A model generated the notes under the pieces. That model had not been told where the DNA came from. It did not search any database and saw only the letters and a list, made by a program, of their open reading frames with translations. Positions 27,180-35,021 of a stretch of 64,000 bases of DNA are shown in pieces (positions within the stretch are counted from its first letter, which is position 1; each line of letters starts with the position of its first letter). The stretch covers positions 1-64,000 of the forward strand of contig NZ_WHOD01000099.1 in NCBI RefSeq assembly GCF_013141765.1, given 5' to 3'. Made by a program: the position numbers and the translations under genes. The DNA comes from Paenibacillus foliorum (lineage in GTDB: Bacteria > Bacillota > Bacilli > Paenibacillales > NBRC-103111).

Positions 27180-27855
27180 TCTTATAACCTACCCCCCAGA
27201 CCGTTTTAATATATTTAGGCTCACGAGGATTATCCTTTAGCTTTTCGCGAAGATTACGGACATGAACCATCACCGTGTTATCGGACTGCATGATGGGGTC
27301 CTTCCAGATCGATTCATATATTTTTTCAACGCTAAAAACCTGCCCCCGATAGGTCGCAAGCAGCTCTAGAATCCCAAACTCTATGGGTGTTAGGCTTATC
27401 TCTTTACCACAATGCGTAACTTGATGACGAGAAATATGGATGACTAAATCTTCGATGACAATCTCTTTTTCTTTATCTGAAATTGCGGTCATTTTGCTTC
27501 TGCGAAATTGAGATTTCACACGTGCAACCAGTTCCAGCGGATTAAACGGTTTGGACAGATAATCGTCAGCTCCCGTCGTTAGCCCTAATATTTTATCCAT
27601 ATCCTCGCTCTTTGCAGAAAGCATAATAATCGGGATGTCCAGACTTTCTCTAATTTTACGACAGGTCTGGATACCGTCCAGATCGGGCATCATAACGTCA
27701 AGTATAACCAGATCAACATGCTCTTTTTGCAGCATCTCGAGCCCACGAATTCCATGCTCCGCCTCCAATACATGGATCCCGTCATTTTTCAGAAAAATAT
27801 GAATGATATCCCTTATCTCCGGTTCATCATCTATGACCAGTACGACCTTACTCAA
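27172..27855 (-). CDS. OmpR-family response regulator
   Basis: 228 residues: receiver (VVLVIDDEPEIRDIIHIF, acceptor Asp in LVILDVMMPDLDG, Lys in YLSKPFNPLEL) and a winged-helix DNA-binding domain (LTPIEFGILELLATYRGQVFSVEKIYESIW, TVMVHVRNLREKLKD, YIKTVWGVGYKIE). The start is TTG 27855 with GAGGTG eight bases upstream; a longer ATG frame adds residues foreign to the family. The CTTAAG-N5-CTTAAG box at 28697-28713 is a likely binding site. Confidence 0.93.
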   Translation of the reverse strand: MSKVVLVIDDEPEIRDIIHIFLKNDGIHVLEAEHGIRGLEMLQKEHVDLVILDVMMPDLDGIQTCRKIRESLDIPIIMLSAKSEDMDKILGLTTGADDYLSKPFNPLELVARVKSQFRRSKMTAISDKEKEIVIEDLVIHISRHQVTHCGKEISLTPIEFGILELLATYRGQVFSVEKIYESIWKDPIMQSDNTVMVHVRNLREKLKDNPREPKYIKTVWGVGYKIE

Positions 27856-28014
27856 GCTGGATACACCTCTTTTTTGCATATTTTTAGTCAACCCGTCCCA
27901 GTAAACGATCCATGGCGGTTCCATAAATAATTAGAACTAACTTCTATAGTTATCCATGTTTTCCCTTTTTTTCGTTTTCAATTATTGTAAGTATCTGCTC
28001 GGATTTGCATTGCT

Positions 28015-28617
28015 TCAGTTGTTCTTAACGAGCGTCGTTTTTAATCTGCACACATAAACAAAAGCCGAAGGCATATTCCAGGGAACTAAGTGAATCCTCA
28101 TGTGCGCAAACTCCTCTTGAAGCATCTTTTTCATTTGGAGAGAATATTGAAAGGTTACGAAAACACCATCTTCATGCAAGATTTCTTTGATTTGGCTAAT
28201 GATTTGGCTTCGATCCGATTGTGAAAAGTTAGCAAAAGGCAAGCCAGAAATAATAACGTCTGCCTTGTTTATTCCTAAATCCGACAGGCTCTTCTTAAGC
28301 TCCACTGCATTTTTGCAAAAATCAAATTCACTGTATAAACCCTGTAGCCGATTGCGCATTTCATCGTCCTTCTCAAATACAGCCACCTTACAATCGGAAT
28401 GCTTGCTTGCATGGATTGCTTCTGTAAAAACACCGGTACCTGCACCCAATTCCACTATGGTACTAATTTCGTCCCACATGACAGGCTCCAGCATTTTTTG
28501 GGTAAGACTTGAAGAACTAGGTACAATACTCCCAATATCACGCGGATTCCGAAAAAACTTCTTTAGAAAAAGCCATTTATCTACACCGATTGATTTCACT
28601 TTCCTATTGAGCAGCAC
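28015..28617 (-). CDS. Class I SAM methyltransferase, phospholipid N-methyltransferase-like
   Basis: 200 residues. FFRNPRDIGSIVPSSSSLTQKML is the N-terminal signature of the PmtA-like/rRNA adenine dimethyltransferase-like group; VELGAGTGVFTEAI is the SAM-binding loop; VIISGLPFANFS takes the place of the NPPY-type motif IV. Members methylate phosphatidylethanolamine or unknown targets. It starts with GTG behind AAGGGAG. Upstream of the two-component genes, with a PmrA-like box ahead of it, it could be the first gene of a self-regulated membrane-modification unit; the 159-base gap before the regulator leaves this open. Confidence 0.75.
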   Translation of the reverse strand: MLLNRKVKSIGVDKWLFLKKFFRNPRDIGSIVPSSSSLTQKMLEPVMWDEISTIVELGAGTGVFTEAIHASKHSDCKVAVFEKDDEMRNRLQGLYSEFDFCKNAVELKKSLSDLGINKADVIISGLPFANFSQSDRSQIISQIKEILHEDGVFVTFQYSLQMKKMLQEEFAHMRIHLVPWNMPSAFVYVCRLKTTLVKNN

Positions 28618-28696
28618 GCATTTGTCACTCCCTTATCTCATTCCTTAGATAGTATCTATGTTATCCGAAATAGATAAGGATTTAAGGGGGGAAGTT

Positions 28697-28713
28697 CTTA
28701 AGACTTTCTTAAG
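28697..28713. promoter_or_regulatory. PmrA-type box: candidate site for the adjacent OmpR-family regulator
   Basis: CTTAAG, five bases, CTTAAG gives direct repeats with an 11-base period, the spacing expected for tandem OmpR-type regulators and identical in form to the PmrA box of enterobacteria. It lies 80 bases upstream of the methyltransferase gene. Confidence 0.5.
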
Positions 28714-28737
28714 AAGTGATTAATTATGGTAATGAAC

Positions 28738-28768
28738 AAAAAAACCGCATTAGCTTAGAGCTAAGCGG
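28738..28768 (-). terminator. Intrinsic terminator after the polycationic 96-residue gene
   Basis: Hairpin 28745-28768 (CCGC...GCGG with AGCT core) followed by seven T on the minus strand, 18 bases beyond the stop at 28786. Confidence 0.85.
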
Positions 28769-28785
28769 ATCTACAGTACCTTCTG

Positions 28786-29076
28786 CTATGGACCTTCCTG
28801 AAGTCCTTTGGCAAATCCTGCACTAAAGCCTTCGTTGTACGCTTGATCAAACGCCTTATTATAGGCGAGCATAAAGCCTTGCCCTCGTACGCCTTTTCTC
28901 CGTGGCAAACGACCTGCGCGTCTTTTTCTCCGCCTCAGCAATTGTAAACCTTTTCTCGCAGCCTTGCCTACGCGTTTGCGCCGGGAAAGCGGACGTATAC
29001 GCGATCTCCGTATTTTTTTGCGCCTACCTGCCTTTGTGACAGGCCGTTTCTTCCGGATCTTTTTAAGTCGGGCCAT
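28786..29076 (-). CDS. Polycationic small protein with Gly/aromatic helix
   Basis: 96 residues. The first 65 contain 34 Lys/Arg and no acidic residue. The last 30 form a different module, AYNKAFDQAYNEGFSAGFAKG, with aromatic and Gly residues at four-residue spacing. No enzyme family fits. SD GGAGG lies six bases before the ATG, and the gene has its own terminator and a sigma-K-like promoter. Composition recalls arginine/lysine-rich spore-coat proteins, and the same two modules head the glycosyltransferases of this cluster, so it may be a free form of the tag. A nucleic-acid-binding role is the main alternative. Confidence 0.75.
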   Translation of the reverse strand: MARLKKIRKKRPVTKAGRRKKIRRSRIRPLSRRKRVGKAARKGLQLLRRRKRRAGRLPRRKGVRGQGFMLAYNKAFDQAYNEGFSAGFAKGLQEGP

Positions 29077-29179
29077 ATCCTAAGCCTCCTCACTGCTCTC
29101 CAAAGGAAAGCTGCTTATATAAATAAACGAAGTCAGCCTTATTTCAAGGCCAAACATCGTTTATCCGTTAGCATTCCTA

Positions 29180-29206
29180 TAGACTATGCGGCAAAGAGGG
29201 CAGGTG
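29180..29206 (-). promoter_or_regulatory. Sigma-K-like promoter of the polycationic gene
   Basis: Minus-strand CATAGTCTA (29180-29188) fits CATANNNTA, with CACC about 15 bases upstream as a possible -35. It lies between the CgeB-like gene and the 96-residue gene. Confidence 0.4.
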
Positions 29207-29224
29207 CACAGGGCATATACCCAT

Positions 29225-30355
29225 TTATCCAAACACGATTCTTAACATTTGAGCAACACGATGCGAATAAGTATGCTCCTCCATCGTTCTCTTTAGAGCA
29301 TTAAGAGCAATCTCTCTGCGTTCATCTTCATGGTTCAAGTAATGCTCAATCTTATGCTTGAGTTCTTCGGCAGAGCTATAAGTAACTATATCCACACCTG
29401 GCGTGTAAAAGCGAGCTAGGTCACTGCGTATATCCGTCAGCTGCAGAGTACCGCATCCTGCGATTTCAAACGTACGCGGATTGGGCGATACGGCGCCGAT
29501 TAAGCGGCCGTTGTAATTAAAGGTTGCATCATCGGTTGCACGATGGAGATTAATGACGATTTTCGTACCATTATAATAGTTGGCTGTTTCCTCTGCCCCC
29601 ATCCACTTGTTCAAATCTATTTTGGGAGCGAGCACATTGTAATGACTTAGTCTATCCCACCATATGCCTGAGATGTAAGTGTTTTTCGTCGCTAAATAAG
29701 GTGCCACCTGATTGAACACCGAAACCCGATTCCAATAAGCCGACCCGATAAAGCTGACATCTTTGCGGTAATGAATCGGAATTCGCTTCGGACGAAATAA
29801 GGCAAAGTTAGCTCCAAAGGGTAAGTAATGCACCTGAGAGCAGCCATTTTTTTGGTATAAAGGTACACATTCCAATTCCAGCGTAAACACGTAGTCGTAG
29901 TGCGAAGCCAGATTGACCGTCATATCCGTATAATAAGGATCATCCGTAAACCAAATTGCAGTGCGAATGCCTTCAGCTCGAATGAGATCAATCTGTTCAA
30001 CGGGCAGATTCAAACCTTCCAGAATAAGCACATAGTCGGGCCTTAGCTGCTTAGCAGCACTTACGAAGTCCTGGACCGGTGTTAGGATAACGAGCTCCCG
30101 AACCAAGCCTTGGAAGGCTTCAATGATGGCTTGATCGAGCGGAGAGTAAGGGAACCCCTTACCCGAAGTAATATACAGCACCCGCACGTTCCACCATCCC
30201 AAGGGGGAAGGTGCAGTATCTCGCATTACGGCCTCGCATCTTCCCAAATGGTAGCCGTAACCGCTGCCCAACTTATATCCGTCCGTCCAGCCTTTGCTCG
30301 ATATGCGAGGCTGTTGCCTAACACGCGCGCGTCTGCGCACAGTTTTCTTTATCAT
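29225..30355 (-). CDS. CgeB-like glycosyltransferase with basic N-terminus
   Basis: 376 residues. After a basic start (MIKKTVRRRARVRQQPR) comes GWTDGYKLGSGYGYHLGRCEA, then the CgeB/DUF3880-type body (VLYITSGKGFPYSPLDQAII, AIWFTDDPYYTDM, VSFIGSAYWNRV) and the family-1-like nucleotide-binding end (SPNPRTFEIAGCGTLQLTDI, residues about 275-295). CgeB is tied to maturation of the outermost Bacillus spore layer. It is 49 bases downstream of a paralogue and follows the dTDP-sugar genes in one run, so it probably transfers the sugar they make onto the spore surface. Confidence 0.83.
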   Translation of the reverse strand: MIKKTVRRRARVRQQPRISSKGWTDGYKLGSGYGYHLGRCEAVMRDTAPSPLGWWNVRVLYITSGKGFPYSPLDQAIIEAFQGLVRELVILTPVQDFVSAAKQLRPDYVLILEGLNLPVEQIDLIRAEGIRTAIWFTDDPYYTDMTVNLASHYDYVFTLELECVPLYQKNGCSQVHYLPFGANFALFRPKRIPIHYRKDVSFIGSAYWNRVSVFNQVAPYLATKNTYISGIWWDRLSHYNVLAPKIDLNKWMGAEETANYYNGTKIVINLHRATDDATFNYNGRLIGAVSPNPRTFEIAGCGTLQLTDIRSDLARFYTPGVDIVTYSSAEELKHKIEHYLNHEDERREIALNALKRTMEEHTYSHRVAQMLRIVFG

Positions 30356-30404
30356 GCTGCTCCTCCCTATTCCTGTTCATTGATTACAAACAACATCCGT
30401 TTGT

Positions 30405-31511
30405 TTAGTAGCCCAAGAGCTGCAGCAAATGTTCAACCCGTCTTAAATAAGTGTGCTGCTGCAGAGTTCGCCTCAATCCGTTGTACGCAATAGTTCTTCG
30501 TTCTTGCTCATGCCGTAAATAATATTCGATTTGGCCCATTAGCTCTTCAGGTGATCTATACACGGCGATTTCTTGTCCTGGTGTGTAGAGTCTCGCTAAA
30601 TCATCTCTTATATCTGTAAGCTGCATCGAACCGCAACCAGCCATTTCATAGGTTCTGGGATTGATAGATTGACCTGGAACCGCACGGCTGTTTCTATTGT
30701 CTATTTCATGTAAATGACCGCGATGCAGATTGATCACAATTTTGGCCCCGCTGTAATATTTAGCCGTTTCCTCAACAGGGGTCCAACCTTCTCGGATGGA
30801 ATGGCGCAGCAGCTTGTAATCCCGCAGACGATTCCACAATCCGCCTGCGATAATTACCTTTTTACCAGATAAATACGGAGCTATACGATCAAACACAGCT
30901 ACGCGATTCCAGAAGGCCATACCAATAAAACACACATCCGACCTGTAGCTATGACCAACCTGCTGAGGCCTGAACAAATCAGTATCCGCCGCCAAAGGTA
31001 AATACGCAACCTGTGCGCAGCCATGCTCCTTATAGAGCTGCACACAGCTTTGCTCATGCGTAAAAACAACATCATAATGCTGCGCTATACGAATGGTGTC
31101 ATCCGTAAAATAAGGATCATCTGCAAACCAAATCGCTGTACGTATGCCCATCGCTCGAATGGTGTCGATCTGCTGCAGATGATTTTCCGGAAATACATGA
31201 AGGCCGTTTAGCACCAGTACAAGGTCGGGACGCATCTGGCTTGCTGCTGTCAGCATCTCGGGTGGCGTACCAACAACAAGTACACTAACCAAAGACCCAA
31301 GAGCCTTAATCACTCCTTGATCTATCGCCGGAAATCCTTGCGGAATATAGAGTACCCTCAGTTGTCTTAATGTTACAGGTGCAGGCGGAACTATCGCACG
31401 AATCGCTTCACAGCGTCCCAGATGGTAGCCATGCTCTAGTCCCTGACTCTTGCCGTCTATTAGGCCGGCGGCTCTGCCAGTCGCCGCCCCTCGATTTTTG
31501 ACAGGCCGCAT
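30405..31511 (-). CDS. CgeB-like glycosyltransferase, tandem paralogue
   Basis: 368 residues from ATG 31511, preferred over GTG 31535 because AAGGGGGG lies just before it. It keeps a short basic start (MRPVKNRGAATGR), the segment LEHGYHLGRCEAI, and the same body as its neighbour (AIWFADDPYFTDD, VCFIGMAFWNRV, SINPRTYEMAGCGSMQLTDI). The N-terminus is less basic than in the neighbour. It begins 33 bases after the rfbC-like gene and is probably co-transcribed with rfbA-B-D-C. A sugar transferase acting on spore-surface glycan or protein is the likely role. Confidence 0.83.
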   Translation of the reverse strand: MRPVKNRGAATGRAAGLIDGKSQGLEHGYHLGRCEAIRAIVPPAPVTLRQLRVLYIPQGFPAIDQGVIKALGSLVSVLVVGTPPEMLTAASQMRPDLVLVLNGLHVFPENHLQQIDTIRAMGIRTAIWFADDPYFTDDTIRIAQHYDVVFTHEQSCVQLYKEHGCAQVAYLPLAADTDLFRPQQVGHSYRSDVCFIGMAFWNRVAVFDRIAPYLSGKKVIIAGGLWNRLRDYKLLRHSIREGWTPVEETAKYYSGAKIVINLHRGHLHEIDNRNSRAVPGQSINPRTYEMAGCGSMQLTDIRDDLARLYTPGQEIAVYRSPEELMGQIEYYLRHEQERRTIAYNGLRRTLQQHTYLRRVEHLLQLLGY

Positions 31512-31544
31512 TTGAATCCCCCCCTTATCGTTCACAGCTATATA

Positions 31545-32006
31545 TTATCGGGACTTCGTTGACCAATCAAAGGCGATCTGTGGATCATCGTAGGCTAACC
31601 GATATTCATCAGGCTGATTAGCGTCGTATGCCATATTGGTAAAGTAGACGATTGTCACTGGCTTTAAGCCAAGCACTCGGTAGCCATGAGCAACTCCTCG
31701 AGGAATAAACAGTAAATACGAATTATCCTCACCCATATAATGAGCTTCTGTTTTCCGGTAGGTTGGGGAATCCTTGCGCATGTCATGGAGTACAACTTGC
31801 GCGTGACCACTTGGAAAAAACCAAATGTCATCCTGCAGCTGATGATAATGGAATGCCTTGATTACACCTGGAAACGACATCGACAGCGATGCCTGCCCAA
31901 AACTGCCATATATGGCATCATCCTTACGCAAAAGCTCCATAAAATACCCTCTATCATCCGAATGCTTAACGAGAGGTTTTTTTACTACACCATCAATACT
32001 CCCCAT
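31545..32006 (-). CDS. rfbC: dTDP-4-dehydrorhamnose 3,5-epimerase family protein (SpsL-like)
   Basis: 153 residues, a short cupin like Bacillus SpsL rather than the 180-200 residues of classic RmlC. The catalytic His region reads IKAFHYHQLQDD instead of RGLHxQ, and the conserved KLV strand is replaced by DIWFFPSG. FIPRGVAHGYRVL and the ending DDPQIAFDW are typical. It should act on dTDP-4-keto-6-deoxyglucose, but the altered residues leave open whether it is a full 3,5-epimerase. It overlaps rfbD by 14 bases. Confidence 0.8.
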   Translation of the reverse strand: MGSIDGVVKKPLVKHSDDRGYFMELLRKDDAIYGSFGQASLSMSFPGVIKAFHYHQLQDDIWFFPSGHAQVVLHDMRKDSPTYRKTEAHYMGEDNSYLLFIPRGVAHGYRVLGLKPVTIVYFTNMAYDANQPDEYRLAYDDPQIAFDWSTKSR

Positions 32007-32916
32007 TACCGAGCTCCTCCTTTTCCATTTCCTCCTCTATCACTTCACCTGTTTGACCGCCTTCGGAACTAATATTCAACTCCTCCAAAATAAAGCTTTG
32101 CAAAGCATCCTGCCACGTCCTAAGCCTTGAGAAGCCGTTATAACGAATAGCCTTATCATCGAAATCTGATCTCGCCGGTCTGGCAGCAGGCAGCGGAAAG
32201 CTGTCCCCGGTTACCGGATTAAGCTTTATTGCACTGTGCCCAGCAATTCGAAGTATCTCTTCAGCAAACTCATATCGGGAGCAAACACCTCGGTTGGAGG
32301 CATGATAAATGCCGTATCTTTCACTCTCTAAAGCTTGCCCAATGAATCGTGCAAGATCATACGTATACGTCGGCGAGCCGAACTGATCGGCCACCATGGA
32401 CAGTTCGCTGTTCTGCTCAGCCTTGGCAAGCACCTTGGTAACAAAGTTGCTGCCGTATTTGCCGTACAGCCAAGAGGTCCGAACGATAAAATACTTATCG
32501 CATATTAACTGGACAAACTTCTCCCCATGAAGCTTGGAATGTCCATAAACACTGATGGGGTTCGTACGATCGAGCTCGTTGTAAGGCGATCCCTTAGTTC
32601 CATCAAACACATAGTCAGTGCTTACATAAACAAGCTTCGCACCTATTTCACTGGCTATTAACGCAATGTTTCGTGAACCGAAGGAATTTACCATATAGGC
32701 CTGTTCCATCCGGCTTTCGGCCAAATCCACTTGGGTATAAGCAGCTGCATGAACAATGGCGTCAGGACGACACTCTAGGACGGCCTCCCTCACAGAGTGT
32801 TCGCTCGTAACGTCAAGCTCGTTCCGGGTTTTCGCTGTCAGCTTATGCTTTCTGCCGAGTACCCTGATTAGGTCACGTCCTAATTGACCTCCCGCACCTG
32901 TGATGAGGATGTTCAT
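31993..32916 (-). CDS. rfbD: dTDP-4-dehydrorhamnose reductase
   Basis: 307 residues, extended SDR: ITGAGGQLGRDL nucleotide loop, VHAAAYTQVDLAE, and the Tyr/Lys site in YVSTDYVFDGTKGSPYNE and VYGHSKLHGEK. It reduces the 4-keto group with NAD(P)H to give dTDP-L-rhamnose or a close relative. The last 20 residues are strongly acidic (GEVIEEEMEKEEL), beyond the normal end of the family. It overlaps rfbB by four bases (ATGA). Confidence 0.93.
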   Translation of the reverse strand: MNILITGAGGQLGRDLIRVLGRKHKLTAKTRNELDVTSEHSVREAVLECRPDAIVHAAAYTQVDLAESRMEQAYMVNSFGSRNIALIASEIGAKLVYVSTDYVFDGTKGSPYNELDRTNPISVYGHSKLHGEKFVQLICDKYFIVRTSWLYGKYGSNFVTKVLAKAEQNSELSMVADQFGSPTYTYDLARFIGQALESERYGIYHASNRGVCSRYEFAEEILRIAGHSAIKLNPVTGDSFPLPAARPARSDFDDKAIRYNGFSRLRTWQDALQSFILEELNISSEGGQTGEVIEEEMEKEELGNGEY

Positions 32917-33944
32917 AAGGCATCTCCTTCATCCGCAGCTGCATCTGAGGTTTCATTAGAAGCTGTTTGCGGCATGAGCTTACGCCACCAGTCCTCATGC
33001 TCAAGGTACCAGCCAACTGTAAGCTTAAGCCCTTGCTCAAGCTTATAGCGTGGCCTCCACCCAAGCTCATTCTGCAGCTTACCCGCATCTATCGCATAAC
33101 GAAGATCATGCCCTAACCGATCGGCCACAAACTGAATGAGTGTTTCAGGCTTCCCGAGCTCTGCAAGTATGGTCCGAACAATCTCCAGATTGGTTCGCTC
33201 GTTGCCTCCGCCAATATTGTATACATGCCCAGGCGTACCCGATTGAATTACACATTCAATCGCAGAACAATGATCCTCGACATAGAGCCAATCACGTATA
33301 TTTAAACCATTTCCATAAACAGGAATGGGCTGGTTCTGTAGGGCTCGCGTAATAATGGTAGGAATTAACTTTTCAGGAAATTGATAAGGGCCATAGTTAT
33401 TGGAGCAGCGGGTAATAACAACCGGCAGTGTGTAGGTCTCGTAATAGGCGCGTGCCAACAAGTCAGATCCTGCTTTGCTAGCCGAATAAGGACTGTTAGG
33501 TGCAATAGGAGTCGCCTCAGTGAACAGCCCCTCCTTGCCCAACGTCCCATAAACTTCATCGGTGGATACATGAACGAACTTTGAAACACCTTGCCTTCGA
33601 GCTTCCTCAAGCAGGCATTGCGTTCCGAGTACATTAGTGCGAACAAATAGCTGAGGATCTGTGATGCTTCGATCAACATGAGATTCAGCAGCGAAATGAA
33701 CGACAACATCAATAGACTCTTCCTGAAAAATAAGCTGTACACCTTGCATATCAGCAATATCCCCTTGGACAAAACGATAATTGGGGAGCTGCGTTGCATT
33801 CGCCGTATTATCAGGATTTCCCGCATAGGTCAGAGCATCCAGATTCACAATACGATCCTCCGGATGATGAGCCAGCCAATAATGAATAAAATTGCTTCCA
33901 ATAAACCCCATACCGCCTGTGATCAGCAATGTTTTCCCGTTCAT
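32913..33944 (-). CDS. rfbB: dTDP-glucose 4,6-dehydratase
   Basis: 343 residues: ITGGMGFIGSNFIHYWL (NAD loop), HFAAESHVDRSI, VSTDEVYGTLG with catalytic Asp-Glu, YSASKAGSDLL (Tyr-x3-Lys), RCSNNYGPYQFPEKLIP, NGLNIRDWLYVEDHC. It converts dTDP-glucose to dTDP-4-keto-6-deoxyglucose. It overlaps rfbA by four bases and rfbD by four: one tightly coupled operon. Confidence 0.96.
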   Translation of the reverse strand: MNGKTLLITGGMGFIGSNFIHYWLAHHPEDRIVNLDALTYAGNPDNTANATQLPNYRFVQGDIADMQGVQLIFQEESIDVVVHFAAESHVDRSITDPQLFVRTNVLGTQCLLEEARRQGVSKFVHVSTDEVYGTLGKEGLFTEATPIAPNSPYSASKAGSDLLARAYYETYTLPVVITRCSNNYGPYQFPEKLIPTIITRALQNQPIPVYGNGLNIRDWLYVEDHCSAIECVIQSGTPGHVYNIGGGNERTNLEIVRTILAELGKPETLIQFVADRLGHDLRYAIDAGKLQNELGWRPRYKLEQGLKLTVGWYLEHEDWWRKLMPQTASNETSDAAADEGDAL

Positions 33945-34663
33945 AGCTTCTCACTCTCCAGCAGCCTGGCGCCGGCTTCCGCTAACGCCTGATGCGTTCC
34001 CGCATCCATCCACCAGCCTGTAAACATACTAAAGGTCAACAGCCCCTGCTCCGCATAAACATTGTTCACGTCCGTAATTTCCAATTCGCCTCGTTCCGAT
34101 GGACGAAGAGTCCGGATCATATCAAATACTCGACTATCATATAAATAGATACCTGTCACTGCATAATCAGATGGAGGTATCTTAGGCTTCTCTATTATTC
34201 GTTCTATCCGACTGCCATTCAGCACAGGAACCCCATAACGATGAGGATCTCCCACCTGCTTCAAGAAGACATGCGCATTACCGTCTGAGTCGTTAAATTC
34301 AATTACCGCTTCACTCAGAGAATCCTCGAACAGATTATCTCCAAGAATAACTAACAGCTTCTCATCCGGACGAACAAACTCCTCCGCCAAAGCTAAGGCT
34401 TGAGCAATACCTCCCGCTTCCTCCTGAATTTTATAACTAACCTCAACTCCCCACTCCCTGCCACTTCCCACATAATCCGTATATAAACCTGCAGAATGCT
34501 TACCTGTAACGAGCAGCACCTCTTTAATGCCGGCATCAGCCATCTTTTCTATTGCATAATGGATCATCGGGTATTTTCCTACTGGCAGTAAATGCTTATT
34601 AATAATATTAGTTAGAGGACGCAATCTTGTTCCTGTTCCGCCAGCCAATATAACGCCTTTCAT
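33941..34663 (-). CDS. rfbA: Glucose-1-phosphate thymidylyltransferase
   Basis: 240 residues, the short SpsI-type form: MKGVILAGGTGTRLRPLT, LLPVGKYPMIHYAI, LLVILGDNLFED, RIIEKPKIPPSDYAVTGIYLYD. It makes dTDP-glucose from glucose-1-phosphate and dTTP, the entry to the pathway. It is the first gene of the rfbA-B-D-C-cgeB-cgeB run. SD AAAGGGG lies eight bases before the ATG. A sigma-K-like -10 lies 54 bases upstream, in keeping with sporulation-time expression. Confidence 0.93.
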   Translation of the reverse strand: MKGVILAGGTGTRLRPLTNIINKHLLPVGKYPMIHYAIEKMADAGIKEVLLVTGKHSAGLYTDYVGSGREWGVEVSYKIQEEAGGIAQALALAEEFVRPDEKLLVILGDNLFEDSLSEAVIEFNDSDGNAHVFLKQVGDPHRYGVPVLNGSRIERIIEKPKIPPSDYAVTGIYLYDSRVFDMIRTLRPSERGELEITDVNNVYAEQGLLTFSMFTGWWMDAGTHQALAEAGARLLESEKL

Positions 34664-34716
34664 TGTATTTCCCCTTTCCCTAAGGAATTCGCCTTACTGT
34701 ACAAATGCCATGCTTC

Positions 34717-34725
34717 TATAATATG
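34717..34725 (-). promoter_or_regulatory. Sigma-K-like -10 of the dTDP-sugar/CgeB operon
   Basis: Minus-strand GCATATTATA matches the GCATANNNTA consensus. The nearest AC upstream is 19 bases away, slightly wide. It is 54 bases before the rfbA start codon. Confidence 0.4.
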
Positions 34726-34940
34726 CGCTCACCCTTACCCTCAAGTGGACGAATACCACGATTAGCGGAAAATTGGCTTATGACCAGTGTTCCAATAGGC
34801 TCATATAAGGCTCTACACAGCCACTTAGGTTGGACTCTTCACCCTGTATATGTATAGAAAAATCCTGAATAGAAAGCCTTACTATGAATATCGAGTGGCG
34901 GAGCCCATGAGGTGCTATTCCCGAAAAATTGCATAAAGCA

Positions 34941-34977
34941 AAAGCCTGAAGAGTCGTGAGTCGACTCTTCAGGCTTT
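34941..34977 (-). terminator. Strong intrinsic terminator of the hybrid kinase gene
   Basis: A perfect 16-bp stem (AAAGCCTGAAGAGTCG with its complement) and five-base loop lies 45 bases past the stop at 35022. T-rich sequence on both sides may let it work in both directions. Confidence 0.85.
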
Positions 34978-35021
34978 ATTTAGTAACTCATCATCTAAGA
35001 TGTTCAAATAGTAGAATCAAG

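Larger units (their letters stand above)
34664..35021. other. Gene-free stretch between rfbA and the hybrid kinase gene
   Basis: 358 bases without a supported gene. It holds the leader of rfbA with the -10 candidate at 34717-34725 and, at the other end, the terminator at 34941-34977. Between them (34730-34930) I see no structure. Confidence 0.6.
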
